Assembly (NCBI RefSeq): GCF_029760895.1
Contig: NZ_CP121679.1
Coordinates: 1,612,001-1,676,000, forward strand
Length of the DNA stretch: 64,000 bases
Reading direction: 5' to 3'
Source: Ancylobacter sp. WKF20
GTDB taxonomy: Bacteria; Pseudomonadota; Alphaproteobacteria; Rhizobiales; Xanthobacteraceae
In this document: one piece after another, positions 7,103 to 15,700 of the stretch
Position numbering within the stretch: the first letter of the stretch is position 1
Layout of the letters: each line of letters begins with the position of its first letter
Notes under the pieces: generated by a model
Databases searched by the model: none
What the model was told of the DNA's origin: nothing
Seen by the model: the letters and a program-made list of their open reading frames with translations, nothing else
Position numbers and translations under genes: made by a program

Positions 7103-8800
7103 TTATAAACGATTTCCCATCCACGTGTCGGCAGCTTTCGGCGCTCCCAACACGCCGTCCATGTATCGCTCCAGCTCCTCCTGCATGAGGCGGTTGTAGT
7201 GGTCGCTGGCGGCCTTGTCGGTGTCTGAGGCCATGTGCTCCAACCAGTATTGGCAAGCGCCTGCAACGGCGTCTAGACGGTCGTCGTGGCGCAGCGAACC
7301 GCGCTCCTTGGTAAGGCGGGTGAGCTGGTAGAACAGGCTGTAGTGGCCGGCGCCTTCGACCGGCAGCGCCTCCACCGAGCGGAGGTCATCCTCCACCACC
7401 TTGCGGTCGATGATGAGCCGGTGCTGGTTCATGAGGGGCTCCAGCGTCTCAATGATGCGTGCCTCCTTCTGTCCCTTGGCGCGTACCTCTTCGACCGTCA
7501 CCGGATGGATGCGGGCGAGCACGGGCTTGAGGAGTTGCGTGAACATGCCGTCACCGAAGTTGCTCTCGACGAGCACCCGGTTGACGTTGTGCTGCTTGGC
7601 GATGACCGCAAGGCGGTTGAGCGTGCCCTCCTCGTAGCCCCCTAACGCGCCGCCCGAGGCCGTCAGGTAGAGCCACCCGTGCAGGATTTTTACGACCGCA
7701 TAGGCGGTCTCGTCCTTGCCGCGTCCTGAGGGGTCGATGAACATGACGGACCCGGTGAACTCGGCCATCTCCCGCGCGGTCCACATGGGGGAGTGGAAGC
7801 GGTCTCCGGTCATTCCGGGGTTCGGGAGGTCTTCAAGCACTTGGTCTGGCCCGGCCGCCCACACGAACTTCACGGGTGCCATGCGCGGATCGAGGGTGAA
7901 CACGATCAGGTCGGACAGCTTCAGCGGGTAGCGGTCGGCATCGGAGAGGCTGCTGTCGAGCATGAACTGGAGCGCGAAGCCGGATCGGCCATACTCGGCC
8001 TCCTTCTCGCGCAGCACGTGCTCAGGGAAGCGCGGGGACACCGGGTCGCCGGCCATCGCCCCGTTCGCCATGAGCTTCAGGATGTAGGGGGCGAGCCGGC
8101 CGGCGTACTTCTCGGGGTTCGTCGGGATGCGCGCAGGCCAGATGCGGATTTCGTACCCGCGTCCCGGTAGCTCATTGTAGATGGACATCTCGGACTGCGG
8201 CGTGCCGAGGTAGGTAATGTAGCCGCTCTCGGGCTTCACGACCGCCGAGAACTCCTTGATCAGCTCAAGCAGGCGCTCGCGGGCCTGCGCCGTGTAGGAG
8301 TTGTTCGTGGTCTCGATATCGTCCGCGATGATTTCGTCAGCGCGGGAGCCGGTGATCTGGCCGGTGATGCCCACCGACTTCACCGAGGGGTCCTTCGACG
8401 TGCGCGAAGGCCCGAAGTCGAACATGACCACGCTGTCCTTCTGGCCCTCGCGGGGGCGCAGATGCTGGAGCATGGGCATCTCGTCGATGATCTTCTTGAC
8501 GAACATCGACAGGCTGTCGGCCGCCTGCTTCGAGGCGGACACGACCATCATCTTCCAGTCGGGGTTCGTGTAGCCGCGCCACGCGACAAAGGCCCCGTAA
8601 ATCCATGACTTCCCGACGCCTCGGAAAGCCATGATCATCTTCTTCTTGGGGCCGTGCTGAAGGTAGCCGGCGATGTCGTACTGTTCCGGGGTCGGCTCGG
8701 GCAGGCCGAGGTGTTTCCAGACGAGGAACAGGAAGTTTCGGAAGTCGGCCCGGATCGGGTCCTTGTGGACGAAGATGGGGCCGGCTGAGTTATTGGAGAT
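7103..8800 (-). CDS. Terminase large subunit (T7 gp19-like), no canonical start codon
   Basis: ATPase/nuclease motor that packages DNA into the prohead. Walker A-like AFRGVGKSW is followed by ADEIIADDIE (Walker B) and the nuclease acidic residues in MFIDPSGRGKDETAY and RHDDRLDAV. The frame extends 54 codons upstream of the first ATG (8638) and those codons clearly encode terminase (DFRNFLFLVWKHLGLPEPTP). No ATG, GTG or TTG occurs before an in-frame TGA. The best start is ATC at 8800, four bases after GGAGG, giving 565 aa (T7: 586). Starting at ATG 8638 would remove the region before Walker A. Phage promoter P1 begins 11 bp after the stop. Confidence 0.93.
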   Translation of the reverse strand: MSNNSAGPIFVHKDPIRADFRNFLFLVWKHLGLPEPTPEQYDIAGYLQHGPKKKMIMAFRGVGKSWIYGAFVAWRGYTNPDWKMMVVSASKQAADSLSMFVKKIIDEMPMLQHLRPREGQKDSVVMFDFGPSRTSKDPSVKSVGITGQITGSRADEIIADDIETTNNSYTAQARERLLELIKEFSAVVKPESGYITYLGTPQSEMSIYNELPGRGYEIRIWPARIPTNPEKYAGRLAPYILKLMANGAMAGDPVSPRFPEHVLREKEAEYGRSGFALQFMLDSSLSDADRYPLKLSDLIVFTLDPRMAPVKFVWAAGPDQVLEDLPNPGMTGDRFHSPMWTAREMAEFTGSVMFIDPSGRGKDETAYAVVKILHGWLYLTASGGALGGYEEGTLNRLAVIAKQHNVNRVLVESNFGDGMFTQLLKPVLARIHPVTVEEVRAKGQKEARIIETLEPLMNQHRLIIDRKVVEDDLRSVEALPVEGAGHYSLFYQLTRLTKERGSLRHDDRLDAVAGACQYWLEHMASDTDKAASDHYNRLMQEELERYMDGVLGAPKAADTWMGNRL

Positions 8801-8816
8801 GGGTCCTCCGTATGAG

Positions 8817-8854
8817 ACAAAAGAGCCCCCTCAGGATTTCCCCAAGGAGGCTCT
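8817..8854 (-). terminator. Terminator-like hairpin between terminase genes
   Basis: Minus strand AGAGCCTCC...GGGGGCTCT (one G-U pair) followed by TTT. It lies between the small and large terminase genes, so at most it attenuates. The same bases on the plus strand form the AAGGAGG of the 8856 gene. Confidence 0.4.
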
Positions 8855-8855
8855 A

Positions 8856-9038
8856 TTGGACGAAGACGTGGTGGACCGGCTTAGGTCGCTGGCGGATCAG
8901 GTCGACGATGTGCCGGTGGCGGATATTGAGAAGGCCCTACGCGAGGCTGCGGAGGCCATAGAGCGGCTCCGCAACGAGATGGATAGGTGGGCGCCGCTGG
9001 TCGCGAAGGGGCTTCAAAAGGGGATACAGGCCCGCTAA
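8856..9038 (+). CDS. Small coiled-coil protein on the plus strand
   Basis: 60 aa from TTG 8856, chosen because AAGGAGG lies 5 nt upstream. Sequence DRLRSLADQVDDVPVADIEK then ALREAAEAIERLRNEMDRWA reads as two amphipathic helices, like the short IERLR-type proteins common in phages. It fills the gap between the terminase genes but runs the opposite way. Function unknown. Confidence 0.5.
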   Translation: MDEDVVDRLRSLADQVDDVPVADIEKALREAAEAIERLRNEMDRWAPLVAKGLQKGIQAR

Positions 9039-9274
9039 TTGGCCCTGTAGCCGCTATCCTCTGCGTCGTCCTCCCCGGAGAACGGGAGAGTATGGACGAG
9101 GTTCTGGACGTGCTCGGACTTCAGCGAGGCGGTGATGCCGTTGTCCTTGAGGAACTTGACAGCCACCGCGAGGTCGGCCGCGACGGCCTCACCGTTCTCA
9201 ATCTTCTTGGTGAGCGCCTCAGCGACGGCCTTGTGCAGGCCGCCGAGTTCCTTCTCGTCAGCTTTGTTGCTCAC
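9035..9274 (-). CDS. Terminase small subunit (T7 gp18-like)
   Basis: 79 aa, mostly helical, starting at GTG 9274. It contains LGGLHKAVAEALTKKIENGE and AADLAVAVKFLKDNGITA, a pattern seen in small terminases of T7-like phages, which recognise DNA and stimulate the motor. The GTGA overlap with the upstream holin-like gene and the position before the large subunit support the call. T7 gp18 is 89 aa. Confidence 0.75.
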   Translation of the reverse strand: MSNKADEKELGGLHKAVAEALTKKIENGEAVAADLAVAVKFLKDNGITASLKSEHVQNLVHTLPFSGEDDAEDSGYRAN

Positions 9275-9549
9275 GTGAAGAGACGCTCCAGCTTCGCGCG
9301 GAAGAGAGCGTAGAGGCCGGCGAGAACGGCGAGACCGCCGCTCCAGTAGGCCAGCTTCGCGGAGTGCTTGCTTTGCCCCTCCTCAAGCTTCGAGACGCGG
9401 TTTTCGAGGTCGGGCCGGTCCTCGATAGCGCGCACGCGCGTTTCCAGCGCAACGCGCGCGTCCCGCTCGACATCAAGGCGCATAATCACGCCGTCCAGCT
9501 TGCCCTCAATGCGCCCGAAGGCGCGGTGAAATTCGGTGTCGTGTTCCAT
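9271..9549 (-). CDS. Coiled-coil protein with one C-terminal membrane helix, holin-like
   Basis: 92 aa from ATG 9549, whose TAATG overlap with the upstream gene decides the start. Residues about 20-65 are charged and heptad-like (LDVERDARVALETRVRAIED), followed by one membrane helix (YWSGGLAVLAGLYALF) and a short basic tail. This resembles XhlA/haemolysin-like accessory holins. T7 has its holin gene just before gene 18, the same place. A second holin candidate is at 25932-26231, so which acts as the pore former is open. Confidence 0.6.
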   Translation of the reverse strand: MEHDTEFHRAFGRIEGKLDGVIMRLDVERDARVALETRVRAIEDRPDLENRVSKLEEGQSKHSAKLAYWSGGLAVLAGLYALFRAKLERLFT

Positions 9550-9824
9550 TATGTCTCGAAGGTCTGCCACCCGTCAGGTAGGGCCGAAATCAGGCTTGCT
9601 CGCTCTTGGGCCGTCAGAAGCGCGTCATAGTCGCCCTGCGGCATGGTGAGGCCCGCCTCCTCGGGGGATGCGGGGATGATGAGGGCGGCCCTACCATCGC
9701 CACGATGAGGAAGAACGCCCCACAAGGCGTCCGTTACCGGGTGTCCCCCTGGACGAAGTGCGGCGTAGGCAGCGTGGGAACGCTGCTCGGCTGCGGCCAG
9801 CGAAGAGAAGATTAGGTAGCTCAT
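9549..9824 (-). CDS. Hypothetical tail-region protein
   Basis: 91 aa, not recognised. The start is MSYLIFSSLAAAEQRSHAAY and the end DGWQTFET; the middle has several beta-like stretches. It is coupled on both sides (4-bp overlap upstream, TAATG downstream), so it belongs to the tail-fibre/lysis operon. Confidence 0.6.
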   Translation of the reverse strand: MSYLIFSSLAAAEQRSHAAYAALRPGGHPVTDALWGVLPHRGDGRAALIIPASPEEAGLTMPQGDYDALLTAQERASLISALPDGWQTFET

Positions 9825-10711
9825 GGCGCTGCCTTCGCGAGCGCCGCGTCAAGAGCGGCAATGTCGAGCGCGGCCTGAGCCGCGACCACGGCGGTCATAG
9901 AGCCCACTAGCCACTCGCCGGGAGACTGCGTGGCACCGATGAGGACGTTTACCGTCTGCGGGGTACTCGCGGTAAGGCCGGCCGTCTGATAGCCGCCCGT
10001 TGTCACTACGCCGTTGATGGCGAGGTCGGCAGCGGCGGCCGAATAACGGTGGCGGCCTATCAAGCGCCACCAGTTGTTCACTGCGGGAACCGAGGGGGAG
10101 ACTATGCGCTGATAGCTGTCGCTATCCAGCCGCCGCCCGCCTGCAACTGCCTTGTAGGACTCCGTGGTGAGGAAGCCGATGTTCGCCCGCGTCAGGCCGG
10201 TGGCCGTGTTGGCATAGACCACCTGCTGAGAGACGTTAGCGACCTCGCCCCGCCGAAGAACAACCGCACCGAGCGTTAAGGCACCCCGGCCGTTGGAGAA
10301 GGCCGTCGTCCCCTGAATCTCAAGGAAGTCATCGGAACCGTCAAAGCGGATGGTCGGGCGGTCGTTCACGGCGTCGAGCACCCCGGCGTTGACGAGCCGA
10401 GGTTGCCGTGCTGCGGTTGCCTGCACTGCATGTCGCGCTTGGCCGGTCTGGTCATACAGCGCGACCAGAAGGACGCTAGATGTCCCGGCCCAACTCAATA
10501 GAGCTGAGGTGTCGAGCCAGCCATCGCCGCGCGCTCCGAACTCCATCTCTGAGTTATCCGATGCGCGGCGAGCCCGGAGGAGCGGGCCGGTATAGCTCGT
10601 GAGCATCCGGCGCATCCCAAGGGCGACGTAGAGTTGGGGCGAGAGGTCGTCCAGAGGGGACGCCGCAAGAGCCCGACGCCCCCTCCAGAGGCCAAACCCA
10701 AAGCGGCTCAT
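9821..10711 (-). CDS. Probable tail-associated protein with arabinofuranosidase B/lectin-like domain
   Basis: 296 aa from ATG 10711 (TGATG overlap with the upstream stop). Residues about 20-110 (LYVALGMRRMLTSYTGPLLR; LDTSALLSWAG; LVALYDQTGQARHAVQATAA) resemble the N-terminal part of the arabinofuranosidase B catalytic fold, a concanavalin-like beta-sandwich used in several phage tail proteins. The rest (FDGSDDFLEIQGTTAFSNGR) continues a LamG-like sandwich. I infer adsorption to or cleavage of a surface polysaccharide. It lies downstream of the tail fibre with three small partners. Confidence 0.65.
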   Translation of the reverse strand: MSRFGFGLWRGRRALAASPLDDLSPQLYVALGMRRMLTSYTGPLLRARRASDNSEMEFGARGDGWLDTSALLSWAGTSSVLLVALYDQTGQARHAVQATAARQPRLVNAGVLDAVNDRPTIRFDGSDDFLEIQGTTAFSNGRGALTLGAVVLRRGEVANVSQQVVYANTATGLTRANIGFLTTESYKAVAGGRRLDSDSYQRIVSPSVPAVNNWWRLIGRHRYSAAAADLAINGVVTTGGYQTAGLTASTPQTVNVLIGATQSPGEWLVGSMTAVVAAQAALDIAALDAALAKAAP

Positions 10712-10959
10712 CAGGGAACCATGAAGACCGGCGTAACGGTGCCTTCGGCCCACACGCGGGTTCCAGCCACGTCAAACCAGCCGGGCTGAAAGATGGGCAC
10801 AGAGCGTTTCACGCCGCGCAGGGACGTGTAGACCAGCGTGCCAGCGGAGCCGATGTAGAGGGCGCGGAAAGGCTCCGCGGTGTCGACGGTATTGGACGGC
10901 GTGAGGGGGATGAGGTCCTCGGCCGTGTGGAGTTCTTTGATGTTGTCGAGAGAGAGCAT
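10711..10959 (-). CDS. Small tail-associated hypothetical protein
   Basis: 82 aa. The segment AEPFRALYIGSAGTLVYTSL and the following beta-strands resemble a family of small phage proteins found beside tail fibre genes; biochemical role unknown. It is coupled at both ends (1-bp overlaps) to its neighbours. Confidence 0.6.
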   Translation of the reverse strand: MLSLDNIKELHTAEDLIPLTPSNTVDTAEPFRALYIGSAGTLVYTSLRGVKRSVPIFQPGWFDVAGTRVWAEGTVTPVFMVP

Positions 10960-11228
10960 TAAATCCTCGTTGAGGCGCTCACGAAGAGGCGGTCAACGTT
11001 TTCATCGGTGAGGCCAACCTCTACAGCGAGAGCGGTGAGGTAGGGATTGGTACGCTCGAAGTTGAGCGCGTTGTTCCACCAGAGGCGGACAGGCGCGTAG
11101 GGGTGAGCGGCAACGGCAGCCTCCACGGCCTCAAGCATTCCGGCTTCGTAGAGTGCGATGAGAGCCTGCGCGCGGGTCACAGCCTGCGGAACGGTAGCAG
11201 GACGGGGACGGATGGTGATGACGTTCAC
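10959..11228 (-). CDS. Small tail-region hypothetical protein
   Basis: 89 aa, mostly helical: RAQALIALYEAGMLEAVEAA, RLWWNNALNFERTNPYLTAL, then VGLTDENVDRLFVSA. Proteins with this WW...F.R..P pattern occur next to phage tail fibre genes; role unknown, perhaps fibre assembly. It overlaps the upstream gene by 4 bp and the downstream one by 1 bp. Confidence 0.6.
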   Translation of the reverse strand: MNVITIRPRPATVPQAVTRAQALIALYEAGMLEAVEAAVAAHPYAPVRLWWNNALNFERTNPYLTALAVEVGLTDENVDRLFVSASTRI

Positions 11229-11431
11229 CCGCCCACCCCATCGAAGCTGGTAAAGTCGGCGGTCCAGAGGTCCCGCTGGGAGCGGTCGGCAGGGATGTCG
11301 CCATCCTGCACAATGCGGTAGGGAACGCCGGTAGGCACGAGCTGGACGGCAAGGTCGTTTAGAGATTCGATGCCTTCGGCCGGGGTCAGAACGGCCACGC
11401 CGCCATCGGCCGTCGGGTAAATGATGCGCAT
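11225..11431 (-). CDS. Small tail-region hypothetical protein
   Basis: 68 aa from ATG 11431, chosen because GGGGAA lies 8 nt upstream and the upstream fibre gene ends at 11433. Sequence MRIIYPTADGGVAVLTPAEG with later PTGVPYRIVQDGDIPADRSQ; resembles the small proteins encoded just after tail fibres in many prophages. Function unknown. Confidence 0.6.
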   Translation of the reverse strand: MRIIYPTADGGVAVLTPAEGIESLNDLAVQLVPTGVPYRIVQDGDIPADRSQRDLWTADFTSFDGVGG

Positions 11432-11432
11432 G

Positions 11433-12734
11433 TCAGGTTCCCCGGAAGATGACAAGGTTGACGATATTCGGATCGAAGTTGTTCTGCGTGACCGAGTTGG
11501 ACGTATAGGTCACGAGGTCTATGTAAGTTGTTTGCTGGCTAGTGATGTGAACGACACTCGGGGCCTGCCCCTGCTGCCCATCACCAGTATTGGTGCAAGA
11601 GAGCAGCGCCATGTAATTCGTGTCCGGCATTGCAGTCGCGAAGTACACTCGATATGTGCCAGAGCCCAAGTCACCAATCGCGCTGACGTTGTACGTCTTG
11701 CGGATTGTCACGGTCCCGTTTCCCTGAAAGTTCACGGCGGCCAGATACTTGCCATTGCTCAACCAAGTCAGGTCGGCATCTAGACCCGTCACCTGCGATT
11801 TTGAGTGCGTATGGGTCGCGGCTGCTTTGCCGGCCAGTGCGGTAGCCGTAGCCGACTGATCTGCCTTGTTGGCGAGAGCATCGGACAGGCCAGCCACTTC
11901 GGAGACGCTGTGGCCGTGGCCGATTGGGGACTTTGCGTCGAGCGCCGTCTGCGTGGCTGCGGCGTCTGCCTTATCCGCAATGTCCTCTACGGCCTGTGAA
12001 AGCGCGCTCTCGGCTGCCAAGAAGCGCGCCGTGAGCGTCTCATTGGTTCCCGCAATCTTCACCTTGTCGGTGGTGATTTCGGCTGCGCCTGTGACGAGGG
12101 CGATGGCCGCTACCGCGTCCTGCACATTGGTCGCCGTGAGGTTGGTTCCTGCCGGATCGAACGGAAGGTCGGCGGCGTCGTCGATGACAACCGCCTCCGC
12201 GAGGTCCTGAGCCACCTTGAACAGGTCAGCGGCAGTCGTTGAAGCCTCAAGGGCGACTTCGAGGGCCTCCTCCGAGGTGGTCTTGGCGCTCGCAGCTTCA
12301 GCCTTGGCGGACGCCGCATCCGTGGCCGCAACGCCCGCGAGGCTCAGCGCCTGCCCCGCCGTTGCCACCGCCGAGGCCGAGTTATCCAGCGCCGTGCGCG
12401 CCTCCTCGGTGATGGCCGTAACGCCGTCGCTGGTCTCCTCCACGATGTCGAGAACGTGCTCATAGGTCGTGTTGAGGTCTTCCCCGGTGACGGTCGAACC
12501 GTCCTCGAACCGGACCAAGGCGCCGGTCGCGGTGCGGCGGAAGATGTTGATGAGGGTGCCGTTTGCGGGCGCAGCGGCAAGCTCAAGCTGGCCCGAGGTG
12601 ATCCACGTGAACGGAACCTGCGCGCCGTTCACGGTGACGTAGACGTAGCTGCGGTCGCGGTAGTCAAAGGCGACCGGGTAACGTCGGGTCGAACCGTCCC
12701 CCCGGTAGAAGAGGGACGTTTGAAGGACTGCCAA
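11433..12734 (-). CDS. Tail fibre protein with T7 gp17-type N-terminus
   Basis: 433 aa. The N-terminal 150 residues carry the T7 tail-fibre attachment domain: YPVAFDYRDRSYVYVTVNGA, then INIFRRTATGALVRFEDGST and LNTTYEHVLDIVEETSDG. The middle is an Ala-rich helical shaft (about 150-220), then repeats of the type LDAKSPIGHGHSVSEVAGLS and AAATHTHSKSQVTGL, and a beta-rich tip. It anchors to the tail and contacts the receptor. T7 gp17 is 553 aa. It is followed by four coupled tail-region genes. Confidence 0.92.
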   Translation of the reverse strand: MAVLQTSLFYRGDGSTRRYPVAFDYRDRSYVYVTVNGAQVPFTWITSGQLELAAAPANGTLINIFRRTATGALVRFEDGSTVTGEDLNTTYEHVLDIVEETSDGVTAITEEARTALDNSASAVATAGQALSLAGVAATDAASAKAEAASAKTTSEEALEVALEASTTAADLFKVAQDLAEAVVIDDAADLPFDPAGTNLTATNVQDAVAAIALVTGAAEITTDKVKIAGTNETLTARFLAAESALSQAVEDIADKADAAATQTALDAKSPIGHGHSVSEVAGLSDALANKADQSATATALAGKAAATHTHSKSQVTGLDADLTWLSNGKYLAAVNFQGNGTVTIRKTYNVSAIGDLGSGTYRVYFATAMPDTNYMALLSCTNTGDGQQGQAPSVVHITSQQTTYIDLVTYTSNSVTQNNFDPNIVNLVIFRGT

Positions 12735-12775
12735 ATTGTCTCCTGATGATGAGCAAGCGGCCGAAGCCGCCTGCG

Positions 12776-15700
12776 TCAGTGTCGGGTCTTGGGTGCATAC
12801 TCGGGCAGGCCCTCGGACATGATGCCGAGGAGCGTCGTGACAGGGAGCACGTTCTGCCAGATGAGAGGACGGATAGCCGAGCGGACCTCAGCCTGCGACC
12901 ACGAGCGGCCCTCGGCAATCGGATCCACAACGGCACTGACGGCTCCCTGAATGTCGTTCAGAAGGCCCGTTGTCGGATTGCCGAACCAGAGGTCCGAAGT
13001 CTGCCCCGTGGAGCGGCTGTTGAAGACGCCCTGATTGCCGCTGAGGCGCGCTGCGGAGTCCACTACAAGCGGTATGAGCGCGGTCATGCCGGTTCGCTGG
13101 AAGGCGCCCAAGGCAATACCCTGAGGCGACAGGCGCTCCTCCAGTTGCTTCTCCGTGAGGCTCGGGGCGTTCGCTCCGGTCTGCGCGATGTGGCCCACCG
13201 TCGAGGTGAAGTAGGTGGCGAGAAAGGTGGTAAGGCTCTCCCGGTCCCACATATGGATGTTGTGGAGCATCTGCTTCGAGTGGGCGCCAAGGACGAAGGT
13301 GCGGAACTGGAGGAGCATCTGCGCAACCGGATGCGACATCCACTGAGCGAACATGCCGGGGGAGTTCTCCTGCACGACGCGGCGCGCCATCCGGTCGACT
13401 GCGTTCTCGAAGTGCGCCGCCGCCTGAAGGTCATCCCACTTGTCCACGTTGAGCCGCCGCAGCTTGCCGCCCTCGCCGTCCGTGAGCGTGCGGTACTTCC
13501 TGATCTGATCGAACACGCGCTCGGCCATGGCATCCGTGAGGCCCAAGGCGCGGAGACGCTGGGCGTTCCTGAGGGACTTTCCGTCCGCCATGAGCGAGAA
13601 CTTGTGGAGGATGGCCGAGCCGGTCCACCGATGGAGCACGGTGTTGATGGCGTTCAGGCCCGACACCTCGGCGGTCGCGTGCTTGAGGAACCCAAGCCCC
13701 TTCTCAAGAGCTTCGACTTTCGGGCTCACGGACGCGAAGCTGCCGAACTCAGGGTCTCCCGTGATGCGGCTGTCGGCGGCGCTCCGCAGTCGCTCGGCGC
13801 CGTGCCCGGTGATGCTCTCCCATTCATCCACCAGCTCGTGCGTGATCCGCCCCGTCTCGGCGCCGCGCAGCCACGCGCGAACCATAGGCACGCCCTTCAG
13901 CGTGGCCTTCACGCCGGCAGCGGAAACGATGTTGCCTAGCTCGGAGATTTGCGCGAAGCCAACCTGCCCCATGACGCGGACGAAGCCGTAGTCTCGAAGC
14001 AGTCTCCCGGTGGTCGCAAGCGCCGTGTTGGCGTCGTGCATGGGGATGCCAGCCACCGACTTGAAGAGGAAGTCGAGCCGGCCGATGTCCTCGTCCAGCT
14101 TGGCCCTGTCCTGTCCGGCCTCGGCAGCAACGGCACGCACCCGTTGGAGGTGGGTATCCCATTCGCCGGGGTGGGTGAAACCGTCGATGAGGAGGTGACG
14201 CTCGCCGTCGATGACCTTGCCCGCACGGGCCTGCGCGAGAGCCACGGCGCCCGACATCTGCCGATTGTAGATGGCCCAAAGCTTGTCGGTGTCGTTCTCC
14301 AGAAGTAGGTCAGCGATGGTCGCCTGCGAGCCATCCGGCATCTTGAGAACAAGGCTCTCGTCAAGGAGCACCCGGTGCTTGCCGCGAGAGACCGAGCCGG
14401 TGTCGTTCGGCCGCTTTAGCCGCGCCATGACGTTCTCGACATCCTCGGGGCTAACGCCGTCGAGGTCGCCTAGCATGACCCGAAGGCCCTCTAGGTCGTC
14501 CCCGAACAAGGCGGCGCCCTGCCGGATGTTCATTCCGTAAGCCAGCTCCTTGATCTTCTTGGCGTAGCCTCGGCCCATCTTGAGGGCCAGGTCTCCGTCA
14601 AGGTCTGGCGACTTCGCCATCATCGCCTCGGCAATGGCGGCCCCGAGGCCGTTCACGCCGAAGCGTTCATGGGCGGCGAGAACCTTCCGATAGTCGAAGA
14701 TGCGCGGGAGGTAGTTCAGGTTCTCCTCCAGCACGCCAAAGCCTCCTACCGGGCGAAACTGGCCGGAAAGTCCCTGCGACAGTCCGGGGTCATTGGCGAG
14801 CTTCACATACCGGGCATATGCCTGCCGGTCTGCCGAGGCCGCCTTCATCACATGGGGGTCGAAGGTGTCGAGAGGGTCACGACTACGGACAGCACGGGCA
14901 ACCTCCGTGTTGAACGCCGCCCGACTTCGGGTCTTCTTCCACCAGTTTAGGTCCCGCTCCTTCGCCCACCCGTCGAAGGCCGCCTCGTATTCACGACGCC
15001 GGACGACATCGGCCTTTCGGGCAATCTTCCGCTGCTCCTCAGAGGCCGTCCAAACCGTCTCCATCTCCTTGTCCACGTGACCCACCGCGTCCTCGCCAAG
15101 GACGTTCCCGGTGGCTCGCGTCAGGGGGTTATCGGATTTCTTGGTCGCTCCGGTGGCGTCGTATCGAAGGTCTCCCATCGCGGCGCGCGGCGTGATGTCT
15201 GAGCCTTGGAGGCGCATCGCATCGGCCGCATCGTATCGGAGCACGGACTGCTCTACCGGGTTCTGTGCCGCGCCGGCCGAGCTATCCGCCCCACGGGGAA
15301 CGTAGCGCCCCTCCACCTCTCCTACGGCCTCCGTGGCGACCTTTCGCAGCGCAGCCGCCTCTTCGGCCATGTGCGGGGCCTTGCTCAGGTAGCCGTAGGC
15401 GCTGCCAATGAACGCGCCACCGGCTGCCGAGTAGAGCACCGCATCCCACTCGGGGTTCGGCTTCAGTCCCTCCTCGGCCGCCGAGAGTCCGGCATTGATG
15501 GCGGCACCGGCCGCGCCCGCACGGAGCGTGCGCTGGAGCTTGTTGAGCTTCTGGCCCCACATGATGGCGTTGCCCGTGCCCGCCGTGAGGAAGCCCACAC
15601 CGAGCCCGATGGGGTCCCCGAAGGCTGCCGCAACGCGCGCCGCGCTGCCGACGATACCGGCCTCTGAAAGCTCACGCTCCCGCTGCATCTGCGAGAGAAT

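Noticed and set aside
8635..8820. 61-aa minus-strand frame with TTG start before the terminase
   Set aside because: It lies in a different frame from the terminase codons, is Ser/Thr/Pro-rich, and overlaps sequence that encodes conserved terminase residues.
12746..13939. 397-aa plus-strand frame opposite the gp16-like gene
   Set aside because: Arg/Gly/Glu-rich shadow typical of high-GC DNA. The minus-strand gene has family motifs and the expected T7 position.
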